From the NCBI RefSeq assembly GCF_002419815.1, contig NZ_DIGV01000048.1, forward strand, positions 1 through 52,181: a DNA stretch of 52,181 nt, read 5' to 3'. The stretch is from Brevundimonas sp. UBA5713. GTDB taxonomy: Bacteria > Pseudomonadota > Alphaproteobacteria > Caulobacterales > Caulobacteraceae. The translations under genes were made by a program, and so were the position numbers. The notes under the pieces are model-generated. The model made no database searches and was not told where the DNA came from. It worked only from the letters and a program-made list of their open reading frames with translations. This document shows positions 1 to 8,024 of the stretch, one piece after another; position 1 is the stretch's first letter, and each line of letters starts with the position of its first letter.

Positions 1-211
1 ATTGGCCATTATCATAGGAGATCACGGCCTGACGGCCTGTCCATCCCCGCTCCCTCCCCTCTGGTCCGAATACGACCGGACACATGCGATTCTTCGTTTC
101 GTACCGTCTGGGCGAAGGGCGATCAACCTTGGGTATATGAATATTGGATCGCGCCAGGACGTTTTTCCTGACCTCTGGCAACCGGCGCAGACAGCCGCTA
201 GGCAGTCAAAC
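1..211. other. Left-edge leader without a recognised gene
   Basis: The acetyltransferase reading frame stays open through this stretch, but the translated segment looks like no protein family, and the GNAT domain begins only at the ATG at 212. I read this as intergenic or upstream sequence. An AT-rich patch around 130-145 (tatatgaatatt) could be part of a promoter, but no -35/-10 pair is convincing. Confidence 0.4.
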
Positions 212-739
212 ATGAGCGATTACCACATCCGTCCTGTCACCGACGCCGACCTGACCGCCCTGTCGGCGTTCAGCCGCCAAACCTTTTTCGAGACCTTCGT
301 AGACGGCTTTGGCATCCCCTATCCGCAGGCCGATCTGGACGTGTTTTTTGCCGAAAGCTTTAGCGAAGAGGCCTTGGCCAAACGCATCCACGATCCGGCG
401 TGCATCTTCTGGCTGGCCGAACGGGATGGCGAGATTCTGGCTCTGTGCCATGCTGGGCCTAACGGGCTGCCCCACCCGCTGGCCCAAGAGGGCGAGATGG
501 AACTGCGCCGCCTGTATGTCGCCAAGGCCGCACAGGGTCGGGGCCTCGGGACCGAGTTGCTGACACGTGCTCTGTCATGGATGGAAAAACAGACGACAGG
601 CGCTTTGTGGATCGGCGTCTGGAGCGGCAATCTGAAAGCCCAGAAACTGTATGGTGCCCACGGCTTCGAAAAGGTCGGCGAGTACCAGTACCCTGTCGGC
701 CAATGGCTGGACGACGAGTTCATCCTGCGGCGGGCATAG
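212..739 (+). CDS. GNAT family N-acetyltransferase
   Basis: This 175-residue protein has the size and layout of a single-domain GNAT acetyltransferase, which moves an acetyl group from acetyl-CoA to an amine. Seen directly: an N-terminal IRPVTDADL strand-helix start, the motif-A segment LRRLYVAKAAQGRGLGTELL carrying the acetyl-CoA pyrophosphate loop (Q-G-R-G-L-G), and motif B with N-x-K-A-Q-K-L-Y-x-x-x-G-F near the C-terminus. The frame is open further upstream, but ATG at 212 starts exactly where family homology should start. The substrate cannot be told. It is followed after 62 nt by the vWA gene on the same strand. Confidence 0.85.
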   Translation: MSDYHIRPVTDADLTALSAFSRQTFFETFVDGFGIPYPQADLDVFFAESFSEEALAKRIHDPACIFWLAERDGEILALCHAGPNGLPHPLAQEGEMELRRLYVAKAAQGRGLGTELLTRALSWMEKQTTGALWIGVWSGNLKAQKLYGAHGFEKVGEYQYPVGQWLDDEFILRRA

Positions 740-801
740 ACGCTGCCTTAGTGCCATGGTCTAAATCAGATCACGCCTTTTCAAGGGGTTCAGGACTGCC
801 C

Positions 802-2004
802 ATGCTGCTGCCGTTTTTCACTGCCCTGCGCGACGCCAAGGTTCCGGTTTCGCTGAAGGAATGGCTCCATCTGATGGAAGCCATGGACAAGGGCGTGATC
901 GGTCCGGGGGCCGAAGACACCACTGGCCGCAGCATCGACGACTTCTATCACCTGTCGCGCGCCGTGCTGGTGAAGGACGAAAAACACTATGATCGCTTCG
1001 ATCAGGTATTCGGCAAGGTTTTCAAAGGCTTTGAAGGCCCTGTCGCGGGCGACGAAGTGTCTGCCGCCATCCCCGAAGACTGGCTAAAGCTCCTGAACGA
1101 GAAATATCTGACCGAGGAAGAAAAGGCCCAGATCGAGGCGCTCGGCGGATTTGAAAAGCTGATGGAGACGCTGAAACAGCGCCTTGAAGAGCAAAAAGAG
1201 CGCCACGAAGGCGGCAACAAATGGATCGGCACCGGCGGCACCAGCCCGTTCGGCCACGGGGGCTACAATCCCGAAGGCGTCCGTATCGGCGGCCCGGGCA
1301 AACATGGCCGCGCGGTAAAGGTCTGGGAAAAGCGCGAGTTCAAAAATCTGGACGACAGCGTCGAACTGGGCACACGCAACATCAAGGTGGCGCTTCGCCG
1401 TCTGCGCCGCTTTGCCCGCACCGGTGCGCCCGACGAACTGGACATCGACGGCACCATCGACGGCACCGCACGTCAGGGCTGGCTGGATATCCAGATGCGC
1501 CCAGAGCGCCGCAATACCATCAAGGTCCTGCTGTTTTTCGACATCGGCGGCTCGATGGATGGCCACATCAAGATGTGCGAGGAGTTGTTCTCGGCGGCCA
1601 AAACCGAGTTCAAGAACCTTGAGTTCTATTACTTCCACAACTGCCTTTACGAAGGCGTGTGGAAGGACAATCGCCGCCGCCACGCCGAGCGCATTCCGAC
1701 ATGGGACCTGATCCACAAATACGGCAGCGACTGGCGCCCCATCTTCGTGGGCGATGCGACCATGAGCCCCTATGAGATCACCATCCCCGGCGGTTCGGTA
1801 GAGCACTGGAACGAAGAAGCTGGTGCCGTGTGGATGCGACGTGCGGTCGAACAGTGGCCCAAGTCCGTCTGGCTTAACCCCGTAGGCGAGCGCCACTGGA
1901 CCTATACGGCGTCGGTCGGCCTGCTCCAGGAATTGATGGAGCACCGGATGTATCCGCTGACCCTGTCAGGGCTGGACGACGCCATGCGGACACTGACGAA
2001 ATAA
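802..2004 (+). CDS. vWA domain protein, CoxE-like family
   Basis: This 400-residue cytoplasmic protein belongs to the CoxE-like vWA family. Its central metal-site motif, FFDIGGSMDGH, is the D-x-G-G-S version of the MIDAS motif typical of this group. The N-terminus is a helical region (LLPFFTALRDAKVPVS) that usually precedes the vWA fold. Members often work beside MoxR-type AAA+ ATPases as metal-insertion or protein-remodelling chaperones, but no MoxR gene lies in this window, so the client is unknown. ATG at 802 is chosen because homology starts there, although the frame is open from 577 inside the upstream gene. Confidence 0.85.
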   Translation: MLLPFFTALRDAKVPVSLKEWLHLMEAMDKGVIGPGAEDTTGRSIDDFYHLSRAVLVKDEKHYDRFDQVFGKVFKGFEGPVAGDEVSAAIPEDWLKLLNEKYLTEEEKAQIEALGGFEKLMETLKQRLEEQKERHEGGNKWIGTGGTSPFGHGGYNPEGVRIGGPGKHGRAVKVWEKREFKNLDDSVELGTRNIKVALRRLRRFARTGAPDELDIDGTIDGTARQGWLDIQMRPERRNTIKVLLFFDIGGSMDGHIKMCEELFSAAKTEFKNLEFYYFHNCLYEGVWKDNRRRHAERIPTWDLIHKYGSDWRPIFVGDATMSPYEITIPGGSVEHWNEEAGAVWMRRAVEQWPKSVWLNPVGERHWTYTASVGLLQELMEHRMYPLTLSGLDDAMRTLTK

Positions 2005-2006
2005 GA

Positions 2007-2034
2007 AAAAAGGCTGCATTCCGAAACGCAGCCC
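2007..2034 (-). terminator. Rho-independent terminator of the csbD-like gene
   Basis: On the minus strand a GGGCTGC / GCAGCC(T) hairpin is followed by a run of T. It lies about 33 nt after the csbD-like stop codon. On the plus strand the T-run is poor, so it serves the vWA gene less well. Confidence 0.7.
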
Positions 2035-2066
2035 TTAAAGTCTTAATCTCTCAAAGTTGGCAACGA

Positions 2067-2243
2067 TTAGTTGCCCTTCAAAGTATCCTTGACGCCGCCG
2101 ACGGCATTTTGGGCCTTACCTTCGATTTGGTCGACCTTGCCTTCGGCTTTCATCTTTTCGTCACCGGTCAGATTGCCGATGCCTTCTTTGATCTTACCGC
2201 CGATGTTCTTGGCAGCGCCTTCGATACGATCTTTATCAGCCAT
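2067..2243 (-). CDS. CsbD-like stress protein
   Basis: This 58-residue hydrophilic, lysine- and glycine-rich protein matches the CsbD family: MADKDRIEGAAKNIGGKIKE at the start, and the repeated G-K-x-K-E / A-E-G-K-x-D-Q-x-x-G-K-A-Q pattern. CsbD-type proteins are small and abundant and are induced by general stress; their molecular job is not known. The ATG at 2243 is preceded by a strong AAAGGAG Shine-Dalgarno with 6 nt spacing, so the longer frame starting seven codons upstream is rejected. An EcfG-type promoter lies 49 nt upstream of the start codon. Confidence 0.9.
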   Translation of the reverse strand: MADKDRIEGAAKNIGGKIKEGIGNLTGDEKMKAEGKVDQIEGKAQNAVGGVKDTLKGN

Positions 2244-2291
2244 GGTTGACTCCTTTCGTATCACCTCGATTGAAGCGATGTTCGTAAAGAG

Positions 2292-2317
2292 AACGAAGCT
2301 GTACTTGTCGGAGTTCC
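2292..2317 (-). promoter_or_regulatory. EcfG (general stress response) promoter of csbD-like gene
   Basis: On the minus strand GGAAC (2317-2313) is followed after exactly 17 nt by CGTT (2295-2292). This equals the alphaproteobacterial EcfG/SigT promoter consensus GGAAC-N16/17-CGTT. It would give a leader of about 40 nt with a good ribosome binding site. The upstream element overlaps the stop codon of the Nudix gene. Confidence 0.8.
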
Positions 2318-2799
2318 TAAGGCTCAGCTAAAAAAGCCGTTTCCTGATGCCGCGCTTTTTGACGCAGCCAGCAGGAAATGGCCCAAGCATGGGCGTCGTG
2401 ACGGACCTTGCTCAGAGCCTCTTGCGGGGTCAGCCAGACCAGTTTGTGGTCTTGCTCTTGCTGGCGCTCCGGATGACGCGCCTCGATCTGCATAATCCAG
2501 AAAGCGCAGACATTATTCAGCGCCTCGCCATCGGTGCGAACGAAATACTGCGATGCTTCCGTCAGGCGGTCGACCGCAGAGACGCTGAGGCCGGTCTCTT
2601 CGGTGAACTCTCTGGCCAACGCCTGGGCTTCTGTCTCCTCGCCCTCGATAGCGCCGCCCGGCAGGTCATAATAGGCCGGACTGGCGTCGCGTTTGATCTG
2701 CACGCAGGCGATGAGCCCGTCGCGCTCGGCTATGCCGAAAACAGCAGGACGATGCCGGTAATCCAGTTCCGGCCTTGCCATTCCAAATTGCAACTTCAT
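2317..2799 (-). CDS. Nudix hydrolase
   Basis: This 160-residue protein carries a full Nudix box, G-x5-E-x7-R-E-x-x-E-E-x-G, seen as GGAIEGEETEAQALAREFTE followed by ETGL. Nudix enzymes hydrolyse nucleoside diphosphates linked to another group, using Mg2+ held by the box glutamates. The substrate is not evident. The gene starts 9 nt after the stop of the receiver-HisKA_2 kinase and is therefore probably the last gene of that signalling operon. Its stop codon coincides with the start of the csbD promoter. Confidence 0.88.
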   Translation of the reverse strand: MKLQFGMARPELDYRHRPAVFGIAERDGLIACVQIKRDASPAYYDLPGGAIEGEETEAQALAREFTEETGLSVSAVDRLTEASQYFVRTDGEALNNVCAFWIMQIEARHPERQQEQDHKLVWLTPQEALSKVRHDAHAWAISCWLRQKARHQETAFLAEP

Positions 2800-2808
2800 C
2801 GCAGACGC

Positions 2809-3861
2809 CTATTCGCCGCCCATCACGCCGCCATCGGGCGTGAAGTCCACGACCGCATGGGTGCCGCGCTCGGACGTTTCGAAACGGATTTCGCCGCGCA
2901 AGTCAGAGGCCATGGCCTTCAGGATCTGGCTGCCCAGCCCCGTGCCCTTGGGGCTGCCATCACCCATGCCCGAGCCGTCATCTTCGACCCGCACACTGGC
3001 CGAGCCATTGGGGTTGCGCTTGGCTATAATGCGGATCTCGCCCTCGCCGTTGGGGCCATAGGCGTATTTGACAGCGTTGGTCACCAATTCGGCCACCACA
3101 ACGCCCACCGACACGGCCTGATCAGTGGTGATGAAGATCGGCTCGGCCTTTAACGACAAGGTTGGGCCATGGCCGTGCAACAGCGACTGGGACAGCTCGT
3201 CCACCAGTCCGCCCAGATATTCATCCAGCGCCACGCCGCGCATATCATGGGACTGATACAGGCGGCGGTGCACCTGCGATACAGCCTCGATACGCACCTG
3301 AGCCTCGGCCAGCGCCGCCTCGGCATCGGAACCTGCCAGCTGGCGTCGGTGCAGGTGGATAAAGCTGGACACCAGTTGCAGCGAGTTACCCACGCGATGG
3401 TTCACCTCCCGCAGTAGGGCCTCGGCGCGGTCGCGCTCCCGGCGTACCTCTTCCTGTGCCGCCAGATTTTGCTGCTCTAAACGACGGCGCAAAATGGCAT
3501 CGGCCACCGCCTTTTCCAGAAAGGTGGTGAAGTCGTGCGAGACATCCTTGATCACATAGTCGGCCGCACCCGCCCTGAGGGCAGCAACAGCCACACGGCC
3601 TTCCTGCACGCCGGTGACATAGATGACCGTGGGCGCGTCTTTCAGCGCCAGTATTTCCGGCAGCACCTCAAGCCCGTCGCGTCCGGGCATGTAATGATCC
3701 AGCGCACAGGCGTCATAGTGGCTCTGCGACAAGGCCTTGAGGCCTTCTTCGCCGTCGTGGGCCAGATCGACCGTATGCCCGCGGCGCGCAAAGTCTTTCT
3801 GGATCAGACGACCAAGGGCGGGGTCATCGTCGATGTACAAAAGGCGGAAGGGATCGCTCAC
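2809..3861 (-). CDS. Receiver-HisKA_2 hybrid histidine kinase
   Basis: This 350-residue soluble protein has an N-terminal receiver domain (residues 5-120, acidic pocket IDDD, phosphoacceptor D55 in ALDHYMPG, K105). A short coiled linker follows, then a HisKA_2-type dimerisation box with H155 in REVNHRVGNSLQLVSSF, and an ATPase domain (VAELVTNAVKYAYG, DDGSGMG, GTGLGSQIL). The start is GTG and overlaps the preceding receiver gene by 4 nt (GTGA), so translation is coupled. There is no sensor domain: input must come by phosphotransfer or contact through the receiver. HisKA_2/HWE kinases often feed PhyR-type stress pathways, but no partner is in the window. Confidence 0.9.
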   Translation of the reverse strand: MSDPFRLLYIDDDPALGRLIQKDFARRGHTVDLAHDGEEGLKALSQSHYDACALDHYMPGRDGLEVLPEILALKDAPTVIYVTGVQEGRVAVAALRAGAADYVIKDVSHDFTTFLEKAVADAILRRRLEQQNLAAQEEVRRERDRAEALLREVNHRVGNSLQLVSSFIHLHRRQLAGSDAEAALAEAQVRIEAVSQVHRRLYQSHDMRGVALDEYLGGLVDELSQSLLHGHGPTLSLKAEPIFITTDQAVSVGVVVAELVTNAVKYAYGPNGEGEIRIIAKRNPNGSASVRVEDDGSGMGDGSPKGTGLGSQILKAMASDLRGEIRFETSERGTHAVVDFTPDGGVMGGE

Positions 3862-4289
3862 GCTGCGGTAATCTCGGGTGCCTGCATCACCGAGAGGAAC
3901 AGGCCCAGTTGACGAATGGCCACGGCGAACGACTCATAGTCCACCGGCTTGGTGATATAGACGTTGCAGCCCAGATCGTAGCATCGCTGGATCTCGTGCT
4001 TGTCGTCCGTGGTCGTCAGCACCACCACGGGGGCGCGGCGAAGGTTCTCGTCGGACTTTACCTTTTCGAGGATATCCGTCCCTGACATATCGGGCAGGTT
4101 CAGGTCGAGCAGGATCAACAGCGAGCCGCTGCGTCCGACTTCGCTCTCGAACAGGTATTCAAGACCGGCCTCCCCGCTATCGAAATGCACGATGTCATTA
4201 CCGATGTTGGCACGCCGGATGTTCTTCTCGATGAGACGGGCATGGCCATGATCATCCTCGATCATGACGATTTTCACAGACTGGCTCAC
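3858..4289 (-). CDS. Single-domain response regulator, Rcp1-like
   Basis: This 143-residue protein is a stand-alone receiver domain with no output domain. It has the acidic pair in IEDDHGHA, phosphoacceptor D62 in LLDLNLPDMSG, the switch threonine in VLTTTDD and the lysine in ITKPVDYESF. It is close in layout to Rcp1, the phytochrome partner of cyanobacteria. It sits between a CHASE3 kinase (9 nt upstream) and a receiver-kinase hybrid (4 nt overlap). This suggests it shuttles phosphate between them or acts by binding the next protein. Confidence 0.92.
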   Translation of the reverse strand: MSQSVKIVMIEDDHGHARLIEKNIRRANIGNDIVHFDSGEAGLEYLFESEVGRSGSLLILLDLNLPDMSGTDILEKVKSDENLRRAPVVVLTTTDDKHEIQRCYDLGCNVYITKPVDYESFAVAIRQLGLFLSVMQAPEITAA

Positions 4290-4298
4290 AACGTCTCC

Positions 4299-5816
4299 TT
4301 ACTCCGCACGCACGTTCAGTTGACGAGGAAACCTGAGTATAAAGGTTGCACCGTCACCCAAATCTGAATCGAGACGGATGGTGCCGCCCAAGCGGCGAAC
4401 CGCACTTCGTACAAATGCCAGGCCCACGCCTTCGCCCGGCCGGTCCTGTTTGCCCGATCTGCGGAAAAGTTCGAAAATACGCTCATGATCCTTGGTCGCC
4501 ACACCACGACCATTGTCGCAAATCTCGAACTCGACCCAGCCACCCTCGACTTCACGACCTTTAACGACCAACTGCAAAGGTCGTTCCGGATGCTGGTACT
4601 TTGCGGCGTTGTCGATCAGGTTGCCGAAAATCTGCTCGATCGACAGTCGGTCGCTGGCGATATCGGGCAAGGCCTCGACCCGCGCCTCTCCGCCGCTTTC
4701 CACGATCGGGTGTGCGACCGCATCGATCAGCCCCTGCACCACCTCGGTCATGTCCAGCTTTTCCACGGCCAGCGGGCGACGTCCTTCGCGTGACAACTGC
4801 AAGATGGCCTTGATCAACCCGTCCATCTTGGCGGTCGAGGCGCGGATAAAGCCGACCGCTTCGGGAACATCCTCGCGCACGCCCCGTACAATCTCTTCAT
4901 CCAGCAGATCGGGCTGTTTCTCTTCCAGCATTTTAAGGTGGCTATCCAGCGCCAGACCCACCTGCTCCAGTTCGGACGTATAGCCCATCACGTTCACCAG
5001 CGGCGCACGCAAGTCGTGGCTGACGATATAGGCAAATCGCTGGATTTCCTCGTTGGCGCGCACCAGTTCCGAGGTGCGTTCGCGGACCTCTTCTTCCAGG
5101 CCTATATTGATCTGGTCCAGCTGCTTTTGTGCCGCCATCAGCGTGGCAAACTGCCTGCGCACCAAAAGGGCGCTGATCAGGCCGAGCATAAGCACAAGTA
5201 TCGTGCCCAGAATATTGAACGATAGCGTGTAGGCCTGCGCCCGCTTGGAGCTGTTGGTCAAGGTGGTCAGGCGCGCTTCTTCATAGGCTCCGATGCGGGA
5301 CACCTCCTCGCGCATGGCATCCATCAGTTCCTTGCCACGACCGGAACGCACCAGACTGACGGCCTCGCCAATACGACCCATTCGGGTCAGTTCGACGGTC
5401 TCGGTCATCAGTTCGCGGCGTTCGGCATACAGCGAGCGGATACGCGCGGCTCTGGGGGCAAGATCGGGGTTTTCTGTCACCAGCGCGTCCATGCGGTCAA
5501 TCACCGCCGGCAGGCGCTCCAGAGCGTTTCTGTAGACCGCCAGATAGGATGGCTGGGCCGTAAGCATATAGCCGCGCTGACCCGTCTCGGCGTCCGTCAG
5601 CAGGGCAATCAGTTCCCAACCCGCCAGCTGGGTGTGCTTGCTGTGCGAGACCACATCATTATAGGCCGCAGCACGCTGGACCATAACATAGGTGGCGATG
5701 TTAACCGCCAGAAGCAGGGCCAGTGCCAGAGCCAACAGGGCCACGATCGCCCGGTTAAGCGGTAGAAATTTACGGATGACATTGAAGCGGTCAGAGACCG
5801 TAGCTCTAGCGATCAT
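4299..5816 (-). CDS. CHASE3-domain sensor histidine kinase
   Basis: This 505-residue inner-membrane kinase has one transmembrane segment at about 23-47, a periplasmic CHASE3 domain (hallmark DAETGQRGYMLT at 75-86), a second transmembrane segment at about 199-220, a coiled coil, a HisKA box with H267 in FAYIVSHDLRAPL, and an HATPase domain (GNLIDNAAKY, CDNGRGV, GVGLAFV). It autophosphorylates on H267 in response to an unknown periplasmic cue. It is 49 nt downstream of flhA and 9 nt upstream of the receiver gene, so it is either the first gene of its own operon or part of flhA read-through. Confidence 0.92.
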   Translation of the reverse strand: MIARATVSDRFNVIRKFLPLNRAIVALLALALALLLAVNIATYVMVQRAAAYNDVVSHSKHTQLAGWELIALLTDAETGQRGYMLTAQPSYLAVYRNALERLPAVIDRMDALVTENPDLAPRAARIRSLYAERRELMTETVELTRMGRIGEAVSLVRSGRGKELMDAMREEVSRIGAYEEARLTTLTNSSKRAQAYTLSFNILGTILVLMLGLISALLVRRQFATLMAAQKQLDQINIGLEEEVRERTSELVRANEEIQRFAYIVSHDLRAPLVNVMGYTSELEQVGLALDSHLKMLEEKQPDLLDEEIVRGVREDVPEAVGFIRASTAKMDGLIKAILQLSREGRRPLAVEKLDMTEVVQGLIDAVAHPIVESGGEARVEALPDIASDRLSIEQIFGNLIDNAAKYQHPERPLQLVVKGREVEGGWVEFEICDNGRGVATKDHERIFELFRRSGKQDRPGEGVGLAFVRSAVRRLGGTIRLDSDLGDGATFILRFPRQLNVRAE

Positions 5817-5865
5817 ACGGCCAGAAAAGCCCGTCCCGGCACGGCTGTCTAGCAGCGGCTGAAAA

Positions 5866-7965
5866 TCAGACGCTGCCGACTGTGCGCAACTTGGCCTTGG
5901 GGTGGACCTCGTTCTGGCTCATCACCACCGTCTGGCCACGGAAACGTTCAATAATCGAGCGCACATAGGGCCGTATCTGCGGGCCGGTCAGCAGGACCGG
6001 ATTCTCGCCGACCATGGCGGCACGCTCGAACACATCACGGACCGCGCGGATAAAGTCCTGTAGCTGGCTGGGAGCCATGGCCAGCTGTTTGTCCTCGCCT
6101 GGACCCACCAGAGCATCGGCAAAGGCCTGTTCCCAGTCGGGCGACAGAGTGACGATAGGCAGCGCCCCGTCCTCGCCGCGATGTTGCCAGCACAGCTGGC
6201 GGGCCAGTCGCGTCCGCACGTGCTCGACCAGAATGGTGACGCTGCTGGTATGCGGCGCAGCCTCGGCCAAGCCTTCCAGAATGGCGGGCAGGTCGCGGAT
6301 CGATACCCGTTCGCGCAAAAGGGTCTGGAGTACGCGCTGTAGCGTGGTGACGGTGACCGTAGACGGGATCAGTTCGTCCACCAGTTTTTGCGCCTCGGCG
6401 GGCAGTTCCTTCAGCAGCTTCTGCACCTCGGTATAGGACAGAAGCTCGGCCATGTTCTCTTTCAGGATTTCCGTCAGGTGCGTGGTCAGCACCGTGGACG
6501 GGTCCACAATCGTATAGCCACGGAAGGTGGCTTCCTCGCGCAGGGAATCGTCGATCCACGTCGCGGGCAAGCCAAAGGCAGGCTCGCGCGTGTGCTCGCC
6601 CGGCAGTTCGACCTGACGTCCCGTCGGGTCCATGGCCATCAGCTGGCCCAGACGCACTTCGCCCGTGCCCGCGTCCATTTCCTTGATGCGGATGGCATAG
6701 CCTTGATTGGGCAGGCGCATGTTGTCGAGGATGCGCACGCTGGGCATGACGAAGCCATACTCCTGCGCCAGAGAACGGCGCAGGGCGCGGATCTGGTCGG
6801 TCAGGCGACGCCCTTCGAGATCATTGATCAGGGCCAGCAGCGAATAACCCAGCTCGATCTTCACATCGTCGATGGTCAGGGCGGTGGCGATGGGCTCTTC
6901 CACATCGGCGGCTTGCGGCGCGGCCTCCAAAGGCTCGGCAGGCGGCGGCTTCAGGCGCTCTCGGCCTGTGCGCCAGGCCAGAAAGCCCGAACCGGCAGCC
7001 AAGGCCGCAAACGGCAGGATCGGCATACCCGGCACCAGAGCCAATAGACCCGAAGTGCCTGCCACCACACCCAGCGCCACAGGGTTGGTCGCCATTTGCG
7101 ACACGAAGGCCTTGTCCGCAGAGCCTTCAACGCCTGCCTTGGTGACGAGGAAGCCCGCCGCGACGGAGACGATAATAGCCGGAATCTGTGTGACCAGACC
7201 GTCACCGACCGACAGCTGCACATAGGTGTTGGCCGCATCGGCTGCCGACATGTCGTGCTGGATCACACCGATCAGCATGCCGCCGATGATGTTGATGAAG
7301 GTGATAATCAGACCGGCAATGGCATCGCCGCGTACAAATTTGGACGCACCGTCCATGGCCCCGAAGAAGGTGGATTCCTGCTCCAGCTCCTTGCGGCGCG
7401 TCTTGGCCTGTTCTTCGTCGATCAGGCCCGATGACAGATCGGCGTCGATCGCCATCTGCTTGCCCGGCATGGAGTCCAGGGTGAAGCGGGCCGACACTTC
7501 GGCGATACGGGTCGCGCCCTTGGTGATGACGACAAAGTTCACCACCAGCAGGATGGCAAAGATGATCAGGCCGATGACAAAACTGCCGCTCATCATCAGT
7601 TCGCCAAAGGCAGCGATGATGGCACCGGCGCTGGTGTGGCCGGTCGCCCCTTCGGACAGGATCAGGCGCGTCGAGGCGATATTCAGCCCCAGACGGTACA
7701 GCGTCGAAATCAGCAGAACCGTCGGGAAGATGGCGAAGTCCAGCGGCCTCTTCATCATGACCGCCGTCATCAGGATCAGCACGCTGGACACCAGAGAGAT
7801 GGCCAGCAGCAGATCCAGCATGAAGGCCGGAACCGGCAGGATCAGCAGCAGTAGGATGCCGATCACACCCGCCGCCATGCCCACTTCGCCGCGCAGCAGC
7901 CAGCCCAAAGCATCCCGCCCTGTGGGGCGGGCCATGCCGTCCTTCATGAAGGGGGCGTCAGCCAT
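5866..7965 (-). CDS. flhA: Flagellar export gate protein FlhA
   Basis: FlhA is the large export-gate subunit of the flagellar type III secretion system in the inner membrane. At 699 residues it has the normal length. About eight transmembrane helices fill residues 27-330, and the FHIPEP signature includes MPGKQMAIDADLSSG with the conserved D174 needed for proton-driven export. After residue 350 comes the cytoplasmic FlhAc domain that docks chaperone-substrate complexes. The ATG at 7965 has no clear ribosome binding site. The ATG at 7935 (residue 11) has AAGGA upstream and is a serious alternative start. It lies 59 nt downstream of the beta-lactamase gene. Confidence 0.97.
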   Translation of the reverse strand: MADAPFMKDGMARPTGRDALGWLLRGEVGMAAGVIGILLLLILPVPAFMLDLLLAISLVSSVLILMTAVMMKRPLDFAIFPTVLLISTLYRLGLNIASTRLILSEGATGHTSAGAIIAAFGELMMSGSFVIGLIIFAILLVVNFVVITKGATRIAEVSARFTLDSMPGKQMAIDADLSSGLIDEEQAKTRRKELEQESTFFGAMDGASKFVRGDAIAGLIITFINIIGGMLIGVIQHDMSAADAANTYVQLSVGDGLVTQIPAIIVSVAAGFLVTKAGVEGSADKAFVSQMATNPVALGVVAGTSGLLALVPGMPILPFAALAAGSGFLAWRTGRERLKPPPAEPLEAAPQAADVEEPIATALTIDDVKIELGYSLLALINDLEGRRLTDQIRALRRSLAQEYGFVMPSVRILDNMRLPNQGYAIRIKEMDAGTGEVRLGQLMAMDPTGRQVELPGEHTREPAFGLPATWIDDSLREEATFRGYTIVDPSTVLTTHLTEILKENMAELLSYTEVQKLLKELPAEAQKLVDELIPSTVTVTTLQRVLQTLLRERVSIRDLPAILEGLAEAAPHTSSVTILVEHVRTRLARQLCWQHRGEDGALPIVTLSPDWEQAFADALVGPGEDKQLAMAPSQLQDFIRAVRDVFERAAMVGENPVLLTGPQIRPYVRSIIERFRGQTVVMSQNEVHPKAKLRTVGSV

Positions 7966-8024
7966 GGCGGCGATTTCTGACCCAGCTTTGCATTACGGTC
8001 CCTGATGACAGGATTCGGCTGTGC

